Assembly (NCBI GenBank): GCA_946800325.1
Contig: OX326961.1
Location: 11,034,215-11,098,214, forward strand
DNA from: Luzula sylvatica
Taxonomy: Eukaryota > Streptophyta > Magnoliopsida > Poales > Juncaceae
Direction of reading: 5' to 3'
Length of the DNA: 64,000 nucleotides
Of this stretch, positions 1 through 12,484 are shown one piece after another. A model generated the notes under the pieces. That model worked only from the letters and a program-made list of their open reading frames with translations. It was not told where the DNA came from and did not search any database. Positions within the stretch are counted from its first letter, which is position 1, and each line of letters opens with the position of its first letter. The translations under genes were made by a program, and so were the position numbers.

Positions 1-1668
1 AATCATCAACGAATGTAATAAAATACCTTTTCTCACTGAAAGATTTCGGTGTGATCGGATCACAAATGTCGGTGTGCACCAGCTCGAGAGGGTTTGCTGC
101 TTCATATTTCGCCTTCTTCTGAAATGGGACTCTTGCATGTTTACCGAGTATGTAACCTTCGCAAAATCTGCTCGTGTAGTCCATATCTGGCAGACCGTGC
201 ACCATGTCCTTCTTGGCCAACTCACGCAAGCCTCCATAGTGCAAGTGTCCAAACCGCAAATGCCAGAGCCAAGCTTTATCCTCCATGTCGACTCGTAAGC
301 ACATTCTCTGCACACTTCTCATGTTGAGCTTGAACATTCGATTCTTCGCCATCTCAACACGCGCAACTAGTTGACCTTGCTTGTCCTTCAGCTGCATCGT
401 TCGATCTTTCATGAAGACCGAGTATCCTTTCTCCAATAGTTGCCCCATGCTGATTATGTTGCTCTTCATCTCAGGCACGTAATAGACATTTTCGATATGT
501 CCTTCTTTACCATCCTTCTGATTGAACCGAATTTTACCTTTGCCCTTCACTTGGACCTTTGACGCATCTCCAAATGACACGTGTCCATCGTCTAGCTCCT
601 TCATCTCTACGAAAAGGTGTTTGTGCCCGCACATGTGGTTGCTTGCGCCAGTGTCGAGGTACCAGATTGTATCGCTCTCCGATGTGGTGTCTTTGTGAGC
701 CATCATGAGAACACCATCATTTGCCTCCTTCTCTACTAGGTTGGCATTTTCTTTTACCTTTTCTCGGACCAGCACTCCTTCGCGTAATGTCCAGGCTTGC
801 CGCAGTTGTAACACTCGACACTTGCTCGACTCGACCAGCTTCCTCGTCCACGACCTCGTCCTCGACCGCGCCAATTTTGCTGATTCGGTTGCTTCTTTTC
901 TTCGGAATTATAGTTTCCGCCTCTGCCTCGACCACCAAATCGACCTCCACGGCCGCGTCCTCTTCCTCGATTGTTCTCAGCGTACATCGCCTTGTCTTCA
1001 TCTATGGTCGCCTTGACTTGCAGAGCTTCTTGCTGTGTCTCGTTCTCCTTCTTTTTCTTTCGCTGCTCGTGTGCTTCGAGTGAACCTGCCAATTCATCAA
1101 CGGTCATTTGATCTAAATCTTTCGACTCTTCAATAGCACACACCACGTTTTCGAACTTCTCGGTCAGAGATCGTAGAATCTTCTCAACAACTCTTGCGTC
1201 GGTTAGAGCTTCTCCGTTGCCCTTTAAGTTATTCGCCACTCCTTGTACACACAAGATGTAATCGGACACTCCTTCCGATTCCTTCATCTTCATGGACTCC
1301 AATTCTCCTCGCAAAGTCTGAAGCCTCACTTGCTTTACTCGATCGGCACCCTTGAACACTCTCTCCAAAGTGTCCCATGCTTCCTTCGAAGTTTTCGCGC
1401 CGGCAATCTTCTGAAAACCCGACTCGTCTACATATTGGTACAACAGGTACAGGGGGGTCTTGTCCTTCACTCGTTTCTCTTTCATTGCTTTTAATTGGTT
1501 TACCGTCTGCTCCGTTTCGGCAACCGGTTCCACATAACCAGTTTCGACTATCTCCCAAACATCTTGCGCACCGAGTAACGCCCGCATCTGGATACTCCAT
1601 ATTTCGTAATTCGTCTTCGTCAATCGCGGTAGCGGTATAGGGCCAAAAACACTCCCGGAACTCGCCAT
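1..1668 (-). pseudogene. Ty1/copia gag-pol, 5' part (gag, protease, start of integrase)
   Basis: The gag ORF runs from the ATG at 1668 down to a stop at 754 (304 aa). It has the copia gag (UBN2-type) fold region, a basic RG-rich stretch and a zinc knuckle, CYNCGKPGHYAKEC, near its end. Just past the knuckle the reading shifts frame (about 748-756). Below that lies an aspartic protease with a YLDTGASNHMCG motif (about 640-675), a GAG-pre-integrase segment (LWHLRFGHLHYGG, about 215-255), and the start of the integrase, which runs off the window edge in a reading FITFVDD. Gag and pol are normally one frame in this group, so the shift is probably a disabling lesion. The neighbouring PBS and LTR show that this is the 5' half of the element. 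Confidence 0.92.
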
Positions 1669-1684
1669 CGCTCTGATGCCAATT
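1669..1684 (-). other. copia primer binding site
   Basis: Read on the minus strand, the bases between the LTR end and the gag ATG contain TGGCATCAGAGC. This differs by one base from TGGTATCAGAGC, the usual initiator tRNA-Met complement in plant copia elements. It fixes the direction of the element. Confidence 0.85.
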
Positions 1685-2035
1685 TGTTGGTAATACGGAA
1701 TTCGAATATGAATTTCTAATAGGAATTTATAATAAACAAAACTCTCTTATAATTCTAATAGTTTCTTACAAGTTTTTCTCTCTTTTCTAATTGATATTTT
1801 GATATATGATTTCAATGTGATTAATCCTTAAACATCTAATGCCTATTTATAGGCTCCGTAAACTTGCATTACAAGGAATTAAACCTTGCCTTAAAACTTA
1901 TTTCCTAAATTACTTTCCTATAATAAATCTTGCCCTACAATAATTTCCTAAATTACTTTCCTTAAAATAACTTTTCCTAAACTTATATGGGCTAATTAAA
2001 CTTGATTTATTATTTTGGGCTTGGGCTTATCAACA
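1685..2035 (-). repeat. copia 5' LTR (351 bp)
   Basis: On the minus strand the LTR starts TGTTGATAAGCCC and ends GTATTACCAACA, giving the TG...CA ends. Its length and sequence match the LTR at 48585-48935, so both belong to one copia family. The bases directly to the right (from 2036) are RALF-like coding sequence, so this is the insertion edge. The other edge is outside the window and the target duplication cannot be checked. Confidence 0.9.
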
Positions 2036-2228
2036 TTTCTGTGGTGTCTTTTCTCAAGCAAATGCAGGACTTTCTACTACTACTTATGTTAGATTGGACC
2101 GTCTTGATGAACCATGCAAACCTGGAGACCCAAAATGCAAGCCAGCTAAGAGCGGAACACCATATCAAAGGGGGTGCTTGAAACAGAATCATTGCCGCGA
2201 TGAATTCTCCAGCCGCAAATTGAAGTGA
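2036..2228 (+). pseudogene. RALF-like peptide gene copy 1, split by copia insertion
   Basis: This matches copy 2 (5511-5703) base for base apart from a few substitutions, but begins inside the signal peptide, at the codon after FML, where the copia LTR ends. The mature region is complete: four cysteines, the PYQRGC motif and the terminal SSRKLK, ending at TGA 2226-2228. It has T in PYQRGC's preceding SGT and Q in LKQNHC. The promoter and start codon lie beyond the window, on the other side of the copia element, so it can hardly make a secreted peptide. Confidence 0.8.
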
Positions 2229-2884
2229 CTCGGATATGCACGATTTGGTTTACTTTGCAAGTCAAAATTGCATTGTATCATTCATGAATTTATGCGGTTG
2301 ATCTGATTGTGTTTTGAACTTTTGTGCATGCTGGTACGAAGCAGTACACCATATGACTCATGTAAGAGAGATCACATATGTTTGTGTTAATACATATCCG
2401 AGACTCGTTAAGTTTTTGATAATTCTTGCTTCTCCTGAACTAAACGGTCGACCTATGTTTATTTTGTTTTGTTTGGGCAATTATTTCATCTCACTTATTT
2501 ATCAAATGCCTTGCGGGTTTATGATATGTAGTCCATATAAAGCACACTAATAGATGCGTATAAATAATAGAGATAAATGCCACAGTACAATTAAAAAAGA
2601 GGTCCGATTAGTCCCTAAACATGTTCCGTGAAAATACAAAAGAAAATAAGAAACAAATAGTTCGAGAGATTAACAAACATAAATCTGAATTCGAAAACCG
2701 GTATCTTGACTTTTCCTTTGTCGCGGAACTTGACTCGATCATTCACCACTTGTAGAGGGTCAATTGAGAATTCGATAATATTGAAACGAGAAAAGTTACA
2801 TATATTAGTAGTAAAATAGATCACGGAATATTTCGCGAGAAGATGGCTTTCACGGCCATACATCATAAATACTCGTTTTCGGGT

Positions 2885-4335
2885 AGTTCATGATTAAGGC
2901 CTTCCTGACATTCTTTCATACGCGATTAACGATGTTATTCAGCCTGTTTGTAGAAATACAACTAAAGCGGATCGTTTGAAATTACATATGAAATTTGAGA
3001 GATGCCTATGAGCTCTATAGATACTTTCATGGGCGGATTTGCTTAACAAGTGATGTGTGGACATTGTTGACCACAAACTGTTATATTTGCCTTACTGCTC
3101 ACTATATTGATAACAATTGAGTTTTGATTGGTAGAATTTTGTTCTTACGTTACGTTCCATCACAGTATAATTCTAATATTATTGAGTAGCCAACTTCGCA
3201 TCGAAAATTTATCATTCAAGGTGTTTTTCTTCATGTTACGTGTTTTGCGCATATTTTGACTCTTATTTTTTATGATGGGTTTAGTTTGACAAATCCATTC
3301 GTTCACAAGATAAGAGAAAGTGTGAAGAATGTTAGGTGTTCAGAGCAAAGAAAAAAGAAACTTATCAAATGTCTGAAAAAATATTGTGTTGATTATTCAA
3401 GTAGGTTGTGCCTTGATTTGCCTACTACTGTGGAATTCTTGGTTCTTAAAATTGGATAAGAATCTTATCTTATTAGAGTGAATTTGGTAATTTATATAGA
3501 AATGACTGAAATTATGTTCATGATCTACCAAATTTGGAGTCTCCTTTAGTTGAGAGGATTCATAATATTCCATAATCATTTAACGAGATTATAATAAATT
3601 TTTCGAGACGGAATATATACCCCACTTCTAATTTGTATTTCGTAAATGTTTGGAATACTCATCTACACTGGTTGAAATTGTTCGAACCTCTCTGATGATG
3701 ATTTGAAGGCAGAATGAATTAAAAGGAAATTGGATAAATATTAGAATGACTATAGCCCATTTGTTCACTTAGTATAATATTGTATCCTCCCATTAAATTA
3801 GAATTTGTGAAGTATACTTACAAAAAATTTGATGGCAACATAAAGTGGTTGGAAATCAAGAAAATGATATACAATCTTTTCAAAAAGTACGATAAAGGTG
3901 ATTCTTCGAATTTGTGGGAGACAATAATAATAATTTCCGAATGATTCGTCGACAATCTCCTGGTGATATTAGTACAATTTTACTTGTATTTATTTTTCTA
4001 TTTGTCGGTTTATACCTAATATGTTACGATTAAATGGTATTTCAAACCTTTTGGCACTAGAGAATCGTCCACAATTTCCTAACTATACTTATATTTTGAT
4101 AAACCTAGACATAATTATTTATAAGCGCTTGATGTTCATGGTTCTTAGAAGGAACTTCATCACCTATCTAGTGATCTTTCCATGGTTGCACGTGGTATAT
4201 TGAGCTCACCTATCTCAATTGTTTCATTTGAATCAACTTTTAGTAGGAGTGGTCGAATTTTGATCGAATGGAGAGTTTCGGTTTTAATAAAAACCATGAA
4301 AATATTTGTAACGACTCGTAATTGGTTATATACAT
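2885..4335 (+). pseudogene. hAT transposase relic, unit 1
   Basis: Conceptual reading in shifting frames recovers hAT transposase landmarks in order: VCRNTTKADRLKLH near 2940, RESVKNVRCSEQRKKKL with LCLDLP at 3310-3430, YPTSNLYF-like at about 3620, and the C-terminal dimerisation segment ISIVSFESTFSRSGRIL at 4210-4265, followed by a TRNW-like end at 4310. Stops and frameshifts are scattered throughout. No terminal inverted repeats are evident. A 67 aa open stretch at 3256-3459 is a survivor of this relic, not a separate gene. Confidence 0.8.
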
Positions 4336-5410
4336 ATGGAGGTACATAATATGAGCATGATTTATTTGAAACTCAAACGGCACAAAATTTTAAATTTCAA
4401 ATTTTTGTTAATTTATAGTGGGAATTTATTTCAGATTATTGGTTAATTAATTTTCTTAAATGAAATTTTATGTAATTTTTTATTTTCACAACATTGAATT
4501 TTCCAAATTATAAACTAACTGGTAAGTAAATTAGAATTTTAATTTTTAATTTTCCCCCAAATTCAAATTCTATTTAATTTGATATTTTCATTTTTAAATG
4601 CTTAAGAGCTCGACGACTACTACAAATATGGCAAAATCAGTAGTACATTTAAGATAATTAGTAATTTTTTCGTACGCTCAACTCATTCTTGAAGAATTGT
4701 ATGGCAACGTGCTCATCCAATTTATATATTTTGATAGGAACCTAAACAATATTTCCATTCTATCTACATATATTTTCAAAGGTATATTTAAAAATACTTT
4801 AATATTAACAACTTGATTACGTGAAAATGATAAATTAATGACCAGAAATAAAGACATATAAAATAATATATTATGGAGATATATATACAGACACAAGAAA
4901 TCATATAAAAACAATGAATACAATATATTGTGAAAATAGATAAAGAATACTTCCTAAAAAATGACATCTATTTAATTCATGGTCATAACAAACTAGTAAT
5001 TCGTTTGTGCGTTAGTCATAATTATGTTTCGGTTAATTCTAGTTTGGGTCATTCGGGTCATTAACAATGCTTGTTCCGGACGTTCCGATTTGGGTTTGGA
5101 AATACGAAAGTTGATATTTGATCTACTAATCTAAGTTTAGTGAGTTATGGAAAGATGAAACTGAACTTTGTAATATATAACCAACATTACATAATTTCGA
5201 AAGTATTAATCTATAAAAACTACACTTTGTATTCTTTGTTCGAGAACTTAACTAGCAAATACAAAATACAAGACAACTACAAACAAGTTCCATTAATCAT
5301 GGAAGAACCAAAACTTTCTTCCTCCATTTTCTTGTTCCCGAGAATTAATTTAACTGCAATTACAAGACAACTACTGATAAGTTCTTGCCTATTTATTAGC
5401 CTAATCGTCT

Positions 5411-5418
5411 TATATAAA
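5411..5418 (+). promoter_or_regulatory. TATA box of RALF-like copy 2
   Basis: TATATAAA lies 55 bp before the ATG at 5473. That leaves room for a transcription start about 30 bp downstream and a short leader. It supports the ATG at 5473 over the in-frame upstream ATGs, which lie ahead of the TATA box. Confidence 0.6.
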
Positions 5419-5472
5419 TCAATCGTGCATAATAACAAAGCAGACAAATACATACACCACTCTTTTCTTACG

Positions 5473-5703
5473 ATGGGCAATATTCAGACCAGTATTGTGC
5501 TCTTCATGCTTTTCTGTGGTGTCTTTTCTCAAGCAAATGCAGGACTTTCTACTACTACTTATGTTAGATTGGACCGTCTTGATGAACCATGCAAACCTGG
5601 AGACCCAAAATGCAAGCCAGCTAAGAGCGGAATACCATATCAAAGGGGGTGCTTGAAACAGAATCATTGCCGCGATGAATTCTCCAGCCGCAAATTGAAG
5701 TGA
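5473..5703 (+). CDS. RALF-like secreted peptide, copy 2
   Basis: A 76 aa preprotein. Residues 1-23 form a signal peptide with a hydrophobic core (IVLFMLFCGVF) and an ANA-G cleavage site. The mature part has four cysteines (C40, C47, C60, C66), and the PYQRGC...CRD block matches the conserved C-terminal half of RALF peptides. RALFs are apoplastic ligands of CrRLK1L receptor kinases that act through LRX/LLG partners and change extracellular pH and growth. It is short: there is no dibasic RRILA site for S1P and the YISY motif is replaced by TYVRL, so it belongs with the short, divergent RALFs. The reading frame is open for 111 codons upstream of this ATG, but that stretch contains the TATA box and is treated as promoter. 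The start was chosen by the TATA position and the signal peptide. Family assignment is by motif only. Confidence 0.75.
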   Translation: MGNIQTSIVLFMLFCGVFSQANAGLSTTTYVRLDRLDEPCKPGDPKCKPAKSGIPYQRGCLKQNHCRDEFSSRKLK

Positions 5704-6359
5704 CTCGGATATGCACGATTTGGTTTACTTTGCAAGTCAACATTGCATTGTATCATTCATGAATTTATGCGGTTGATCTGATTGTGTTTTGAACTTTTGT
5801 GCATGTTGGTACGAAGCAGTACACCATATGACTCATGTAAGAGAGATCACATATGTTTGTGTTAATACATATCCGAGACTCGTTAAGTTTTTGATAATTC
5901 TTGCTTCTCCTGAACTAAACAGTCGACCTATGTTTATTTTGTTTTGTTTGGGCAATTATTTCATCTCACTTATTTATCAAATGCCTTGCGGGTTTATGAT
6001 ATGTAGTCCATATAAAGCACACTAATAGATGCGTATAAATAATAGAGATAAATGCCACAGTACAATTAAAAAAGAGGTCCGATTAGTCCCTAAACATGTT
6101 CCGTGAAAATACAAAAGAAAATAAGAAACAAATAGTTCGAGAGATTAACAAACTTAAATCTGAATTCGAAAACCGGTCTCTTGACTTTTCCTTTGTCGCG
6201 GAACTCGACTCGATCTTTCACCACTTGTAGAGGGTCAATTGAGAATTCAATAATATTGAAACGAGCAAAGTTACATATATTAGTAGTAAAATAGATCACG
6301 GAATATTTCGCGAGAAGATGGCTTTCACGGCCATACATCATAAATATTCGTTTTCGGGT

Positions 6360-7810
6360 AGTTCATGATTAAGGCCTTCCTGACATTCTTTCATACGCGA
6401 TTAATGATGTTATTCAGCCTGTTTGTAGAAATACAACTAAAGCGGATCGTTTGAAATTACATACGAAATTTGACAGATGCCTATGAGCTCTATAGATAAT
6501 TTCATGGGCGGATTTGCTTAACAAGTGATGTGTGGACATTGTTTACCACAAACTGTTATATTTGCCTTACTGCTCACTATATTGATAACAATTGAGTTTT
6601 TATTGGTAGAATTTTCTTCTTACGTTACGTTCCATCACAGTATAATTCTAATATTCTTGAGTAGCCAACTTTGCATCTAAAATTTATCATTCAAGGTGTT
6701 TTTCTTCATATTACGTATTTTGCGCATATTTTGACTCTTATTTTTTATGATGGGTTTAGTTTGATAAATCCATTCGTTCACAAGATAAGAGAAAGTGTGA
6801 AGAATGTTAGGTGTTCAGAGCAAAGAAAAAAGAAACTTATCAAATGTCTGAAAAAATATTGTGTTGATTATTCAAGTAGGTTGTGCCTTGATTTGCCTAC
6901 TACTGTGGAATTCTTGGTTCTTAAAATTGGATAAGAATCTTATCTTATTAGAGTGAATTTGGTAATTTATATAGAAATGACTGAAATTATGTTCATGATC
7001 TAACAAATTTGGAGTCTCCTTTAGTTGAGAGGATTCATAATATTCCATAATCATTTAACGAGATTATAATAAATTTTTCGAGACGGAATATATACCCCAC
7101 TTCTAATTTGTATTTCGTAAATGTTTGTAATACTCATCTACACTGGTTGAAATTGTTCGAAACTCTCTGATGAGGATTTGAAGGCAGAATGAATTAAAAG
7201 GAAATTTGATAAATATTAGAATGACTATAGCCCATTTGATCACTTAGTATAATATTGTATCCTCCCATTAAATTAGAATTTGTGAAGTATACTTACAAAA
7301 AATTTGATGGCAACATAAAGTGGATGGAAATCAAGAAAATGATATACAATCTATTCAAAAAGTACGATAAAGGTGATTCTTCGAATTTGTGGGAGACAAT
7401 AATAATAATTTCCGAATGAATCGTCGACAATCTCCTGGTGATATTAGTACAATTTTACTTGTATTTATTTTTCTATTTGTCGGTTTATACCTAATATGTT
7501 ACGATTAAATGGTATTTCAAACCTTTTGGCACTAGAGAATCGTCCACAATTTCTTAACTATACTTATATTTTGATAAACCTAGACATAATTATTTATAAG
7601 CGCTTGATGTTCATGGTTCTTAGAAGGAACTTCATCACCTATCTCGTGATCTTTCCATGGTTGCACGTGGTATATTGAGCTCACCTATCACAATTGTTTC
7701 ATTTGAATCAACTTTTAGTACGAGTGGTCGAATTTTGATCGAATGGAGAGTTTCGGTTTTAATAAAAACCATGAAAATATTTGTAACGACTCGTAATTGG
7801 TTATATACAT
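6360..7810 (+). pseudogene. hAT transposase relic, unit 2
   Basis: Same relic as in unit 1, about 3475 bp further on. The open stretch at 6671-6934 is longer here (87 aa) because one stop is absent. The dimerisation segment reads SPITIVSFESTFSTSGRIL, closer to the family norm than in unit 1, which suggests that units 2 and 3 keep the older state at this site. Confidence 0.8.
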
Positions 7811-8920
7811 ATGGAGGTACATAATATGAGCATGATTTATTTGAAACTCAAACGGCACAAAATTTTCAATTTCAAATTTTTGTTAATTTATAGTGGGAAT
7901 TTGTTTCAGATTATTGGTTAATTAATTTTCTTAAATGAAATTTTATGTAATTTTTTATTTTCACAACATTGAATTTTCCAAATTATAAACTAACTGGTAA
8001 GTAAATTAGAATTTTAATTTTTAATTTTCCCCCAAATTCAAATTCTATTTAATTTGATATTTTCATTTTTAAATGCTTAAGAGCTCGACGACTACTACAA
8101 ATATGGCAAAATCAGTAGTTCTATTATAATGGAAAATTCTTTCCTTTATAGATTTCATTTAAGATAATTAGTAATTTTTTCCTACGCTCAACTCATTCTT
8201 GAAGAATTGTATGGCAACGTGCTCATCTAATTTATATATTTTGATAGGAACCTAAACAATATTTCCATTCTATCTACATATATTTTCGAAGGTATATTTA
8301 AAAATACTTTAATATTAACAACTTGATTACGTGAAAATGATAAATTAATGACCAGAAATAAAGACATATAAAATAATATATTATGGAGATATATATACAG
8401 ACACAAGAAATCATATAAAAACAATGAATACAATATATTGTGAAAATAGATAAAGAATACTTCCTAAAAAATGACATCTATTTAATTCATGGTCATAACA
8501 AACTAGTAATTCGTTTGTGGGTTAGTCATAATTATGTTTCGGTTAATTCTAGTTTGGGTCATTCGGGTCATTAACAATGCTTGTCCCGGACGTTCCGATT
8601 TGGGTTTGGAAAGACGAAAGTTGATATTTGATCTACTAATCCAAGTTTAGTTAGTTATGGAAAGATGAAACTGAACTTTGTAATATATAACGAACATTAC
8701 ATAATTTCGAAAGTATTAATCTATAAAAACTACACTTTGTATTCTTTGTTCAAGAACTTAACTAGCAAATACAAAATACAAGACAACTACAAACAAGTTC
8801 CATTAATCTTGGAAGAACCAAAACTTTCTTCCTCCAATTTCTTGTTCCCGAGAATTAATTTAACTGCAATTACAAGACAACTACTGATAAGTTCTTGCCT
8901 ATTTATTAGCCTAATCGTCT

Positions 8921-8928
8921 TATATAAA
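8921..8928 (+). promoter_or_regulatory. TATA box of RALF-like copy 3
   Basis: TATATAAA lies 55 bp before the ATG at 8983, the same spacing as in copy 2. Confidence 0.6.
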
Positions 8929-8982
8929 TCAATCGTGCATAATAACAAAGCAGACAAATACATACACCACTCTTTTCTTACG

Positions 8983-9213
8983 ATGGGCAATATTCAGACC
9001 AGTATTGTGCTCTTCATGCTTTTATGTGGTGTCTTTTCTCAAGCAAATGCAGGACTTTCTACTACTACTTATGTTAGATTGGACCGTCTTGATGAACCAT
9101 GCAAACCTGGAGACCCAAAATGCAAGCCAGCTAAGAGCGGAACACCATATCAAAGGGGGTGCTTGAAAGAGAATCATTGCCGCGATGAATTCTCCAGCCG
9201 CAAATTGAAGTGA
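8983..9213 (+). CDS. RALF-like secreted peptide, copy 3
   Basis: A 76 aa preprotein, near-identical to copy 2. Differences in the product are F14 to L, I54 to T, and Q63 to E. The signal peptide, the four cysteines (C40, C47, C60, C66), PYQRGC and CRD are all kept. Function is as for copy 2: probably an apoplastic signal of the RALF family, by motif. The 3.5 kb unit includes its own promoter copy, so the two genes are likely expressed alike. Confidence 0.75.
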   Translation: MGNIQTSIVLFMLLCGVFSQANAGLSTTTYVRLDRLDEPCKPGDPKCKPAKSGTPYQRGCLKENHCRDEFSSRKLK

Positions 9214-9867
9214 CTCGGATATGCACGATTTGGTTTACTTTGCAAGTCAACATTGCATTGTATTATTCATGAATTTATGCGGTTGATCTGATTGTGTTTT
9301 GAACTTTTGTGCATGCTGGTACGAAGCAGTACACCATATGACTCATGTAAGAGAGATCACATATGTTTGTGTTAATACATATCCGAGACTCGTTAAGTTT
9401 TTGATAATTCTTGCTTCTCCTGAACTAAACGGTCGACCTATGTTTATTTTGTTTTGTTTGGGCAATTATTTCATCTCACTTATTTATCAAATGCCTTGCG
9501 GGTTTATGATATGTAGTCAAAATAAAGCACACTAATAGATGCGTATAAATAATAGAGATAAATGCCACAGTACAATTAAAAAAGAGATCCGATTAGTCCC
9601 TAAACATGTTCCGTGAAAATACAAAAGAAAATAAGAAACAAATAGTTCGAGAGATTAACAAACATAAATCTGAATTCGAAAACCGGTCTCTTGACTTTTC
9701 CTTTGTCGCGGAACTCGACTCGATCTTTCACCACTTGTAGAGGGTCAATTGAGAATTCGATAATATTGAAACGAGCAAAGTTACATATATTAGTAGTAAA
9801 ATAGATCACGGAATATTTCGCGAGAAGATGGCTTTCACGGCCATACATCATAAATATTCGTTTTCGG

Positions 9868-11345
9868 GTAGTTCATGATTAAGGCCTTCCTGACATTCTT
9901 TCATACGCGATTAATGATGTTATTCAGCCTGTTTGTAGAAATACAACTAAAGCGGATCGTTTGAAATTACATATGAAATTTGACAGATGCCTATGAGCTC
10001 TATAGATAATTTCATGGGCGGATTTGCTTAACAAGTGATGTGTGGACATTGTTTACCACAAACTGTTATATATTTGCCTTACTGCTCACTATATTGATAA
10101 CAATTGAGTTTTTATTGGTCGAATTTTGTTCTTACGTTAAGTTCCATCACAGTATAATTCTAATATTATTGAGTAGCCAACTTCGCATCTAAAATTTATC
10201 ATTCAAGGTGTTTCTCTTCATATTACGTGTTTTGCGCATATTTTGACTCTTATTTTTTATGATGGGTTTAGTTTGATAAATCCATTCGTTCACAAGATAA
10301 GAGAAAGTGTGAAGAATGTTAGGTGTTCAGAGCAAAGAAAAAATAAACTTATCAACTGTCTGAAAAAATATTGTGTTGATTATTCAAGTAGGTTGTGCCT
10401 TGATTTGCCTAATACTGTGGAATTCTTGGTTCTTAAAATTGGATAAGAATCTTATCTTGTTAGAGTGAATTTGGTAATTTATATAGAAATGACTGAAATT
10501 ATGTTCATGATCTAACAAATTTGGAGTCTCCTTTAGTTGAGAGGATTCATAATATTCCATAATCATTTAACGAGATTACAATAAATTTTTCGAGACGGAA
10601 TATATACCCCACTTCTAATTTGTATTTCGTAAATGTTTGGAATACTCATCTACACTGGTTGAAATTGTTCGAAACTCTCTGATGAGGATTTGAAGGCAGA
10701 ATGAATTAAAAGGAAATTTGATAAATATTAGAATGACTATAGCCCATTTGATCACTTAGTATAATATTGTATCCTCCCATTAAATTAGAATTTGTGAAGT
10801 ATACTTACAAAAAATTTGATGGCAACATAAAGTGGATGGAAATCAAGAAAATGATATACAATATATTCAAAAAGTACGATAAAGGTGATTCTTCGAATTT
10901 GTGGGAGACAATAATAATAATTTCCGAATGATTCGTCGACAATCTCCTGGTGATATTAGTACAATTTTACTTGTATTTATTTTTCTATTTGTCGGTTTAT
11001 ACCTAATATGTTACGATTAAATGGTATTTCAAACCTTTGGCACTAGAGAATCGTCCACAATTTCCTAACTATACTTATATTTTGATAAACCTAGACATAA
11101 TTATTTATAAGCGCTTGATGTTCATGGTTCTTAGAAGGAACTTCATCACCTATCTCGTGATCTTTCCATGGTTGCACGTGGTATATTGAGCTCACCTATC
11201 ACAATTGTTTCATTTGAATCAACTTTTAGTACGAGTGGTCGAATTTTGATTGAATGGAGAGTTTCGGTTTTAATAAAAACCATCAAAATATTTGTAACGA
11301 CTCGTAATTGGTTATATACATATGGAGGTACATAATATGAGCATG
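9868..11345 (+). pseudogene. hAT transposase relic, unit 3
   Basis: Third copy of the relic, with the same order of landmarks: RESVKNVRCSEQRKNKL at about 10290-10345 and the dimerisation segment at about 11195-11270. It has its own substitutions (for example LINCLKKYC) and small indels, including one lost T at about 11036. Confidence 0.78.
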
Positions 11346-12422
11346 ATTTATTTGAAACTCAAACGGCACAAAATTTTAAATTTCAAATTTTTGTTAATTT
11401 ATAGTGGGAATTTATTTCAGATTATTGGTTAATTATTTTTTCTTAAATGTAATTTTTTATTTTCACAACATTGAATTTTCCAAATTATAAACTAACTGGT
11501 AAGTAAATCAGAATTTTAATTTTTAATTTTCCCCCAAATTCAAATTCTATTTAATTTGATATTTTCATTTTTAAATGCTTAAGAGCTCGACGACTACTAC
11601 AAATATGGCAAAATCAGTAGTTCTATTATAATGGAAAATTCTTTCCTTTATAGATTTCATTTAAGATAATTTGTAATTTTTTCGTACGCTCAACTCATTC
11701 TTGAAGAATTGTATGGCAACGTGCTCATCCAATTTATATATTTTGATAGGAAACTAAACAATATTTCCATTCTATCTACATATATTTTCCAAGGTATATT
11801 TAAAAATACTTTAATATTAACAACTTGATTACGTGAAAATGATAAATTAATGACCAGAAATAAAGACATATAAAATAATATATTATGGAGATATATATAC
11901 AGACACAAGAAATCATATAAAAACAATGAATACAATATATTGTGAAAATAGATAAAGAATACTTCCTAAAAAATGACATCTATTTAATTCATGGTTATAA
12001 CAAACTAGTAATTCGTTTGTGGGTTAGTCATAATTATGTTTCGGTTAATTATAGTTTGGGTCATTAGGGTCATTAACAATGCTTGTCCCGGACGTTCCGA
12101 TTTGGGTTTGGAAAGACGAAAGTTGATATTTGATCTACTAATCCAAGTTTAGTTAGTTATGGAAAGATGAAACTGAACTTTGTACTATATAACGAACATT
12201 ACATAATTTTGAAAGTATTAATCTATAAAAACTACACTTTGTATTCTTTGTTCGAGAACTTAACTAGCAAATACAAAATACAAGACAACTACAAACAAGT
12301 TCTATTAGTCTTGGAAGAACCAAAACTTTCTTCCTCCATTTTCTTGTTCCCGAGAATTAATTTAACTGCAATTACAAGACAACTACTGATAAGTTCTTGC
12401 CTATTTATTAGCCTAATCGTCT

Positions 12423-12430
12423 TATATAAA
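12423..12430 (+). promoter_or_regulatory. TATA box of RALF-like copy 4
   Basis: TATATAAA lies 55 bp before the ATG at 12485, so the promoter of the pseudogene copy looks unchanged. Confidence 0.5.
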
Positions 12431-12484
12431 TCAATCGTGCATAATAACAAAGCAGACAAATACATACACCACTCTTTTCTTACG

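Noticed and set aside
2314..2550. A 78 aa open frame after each RALF gene (2314, 5789, 9299, 12801)
   Set aside because: It lies in the 3' flank, has no family motif, and its conservation equals that of the surrounding non-coding unit.
2615..2866. Minus-strand 83 aa frame repeated in each unit
   Set aside because: No recognised motif; its identity between units is no higher than that of the spacer.
5140..5472. In-frame extension of RALF copy 2 by 111 codons (similar in copies 3 and 4)
   Set aside because: It contains the TATA box, has no domain, would bury the signal peptide, and is kept open only because the units are recent duplicates.
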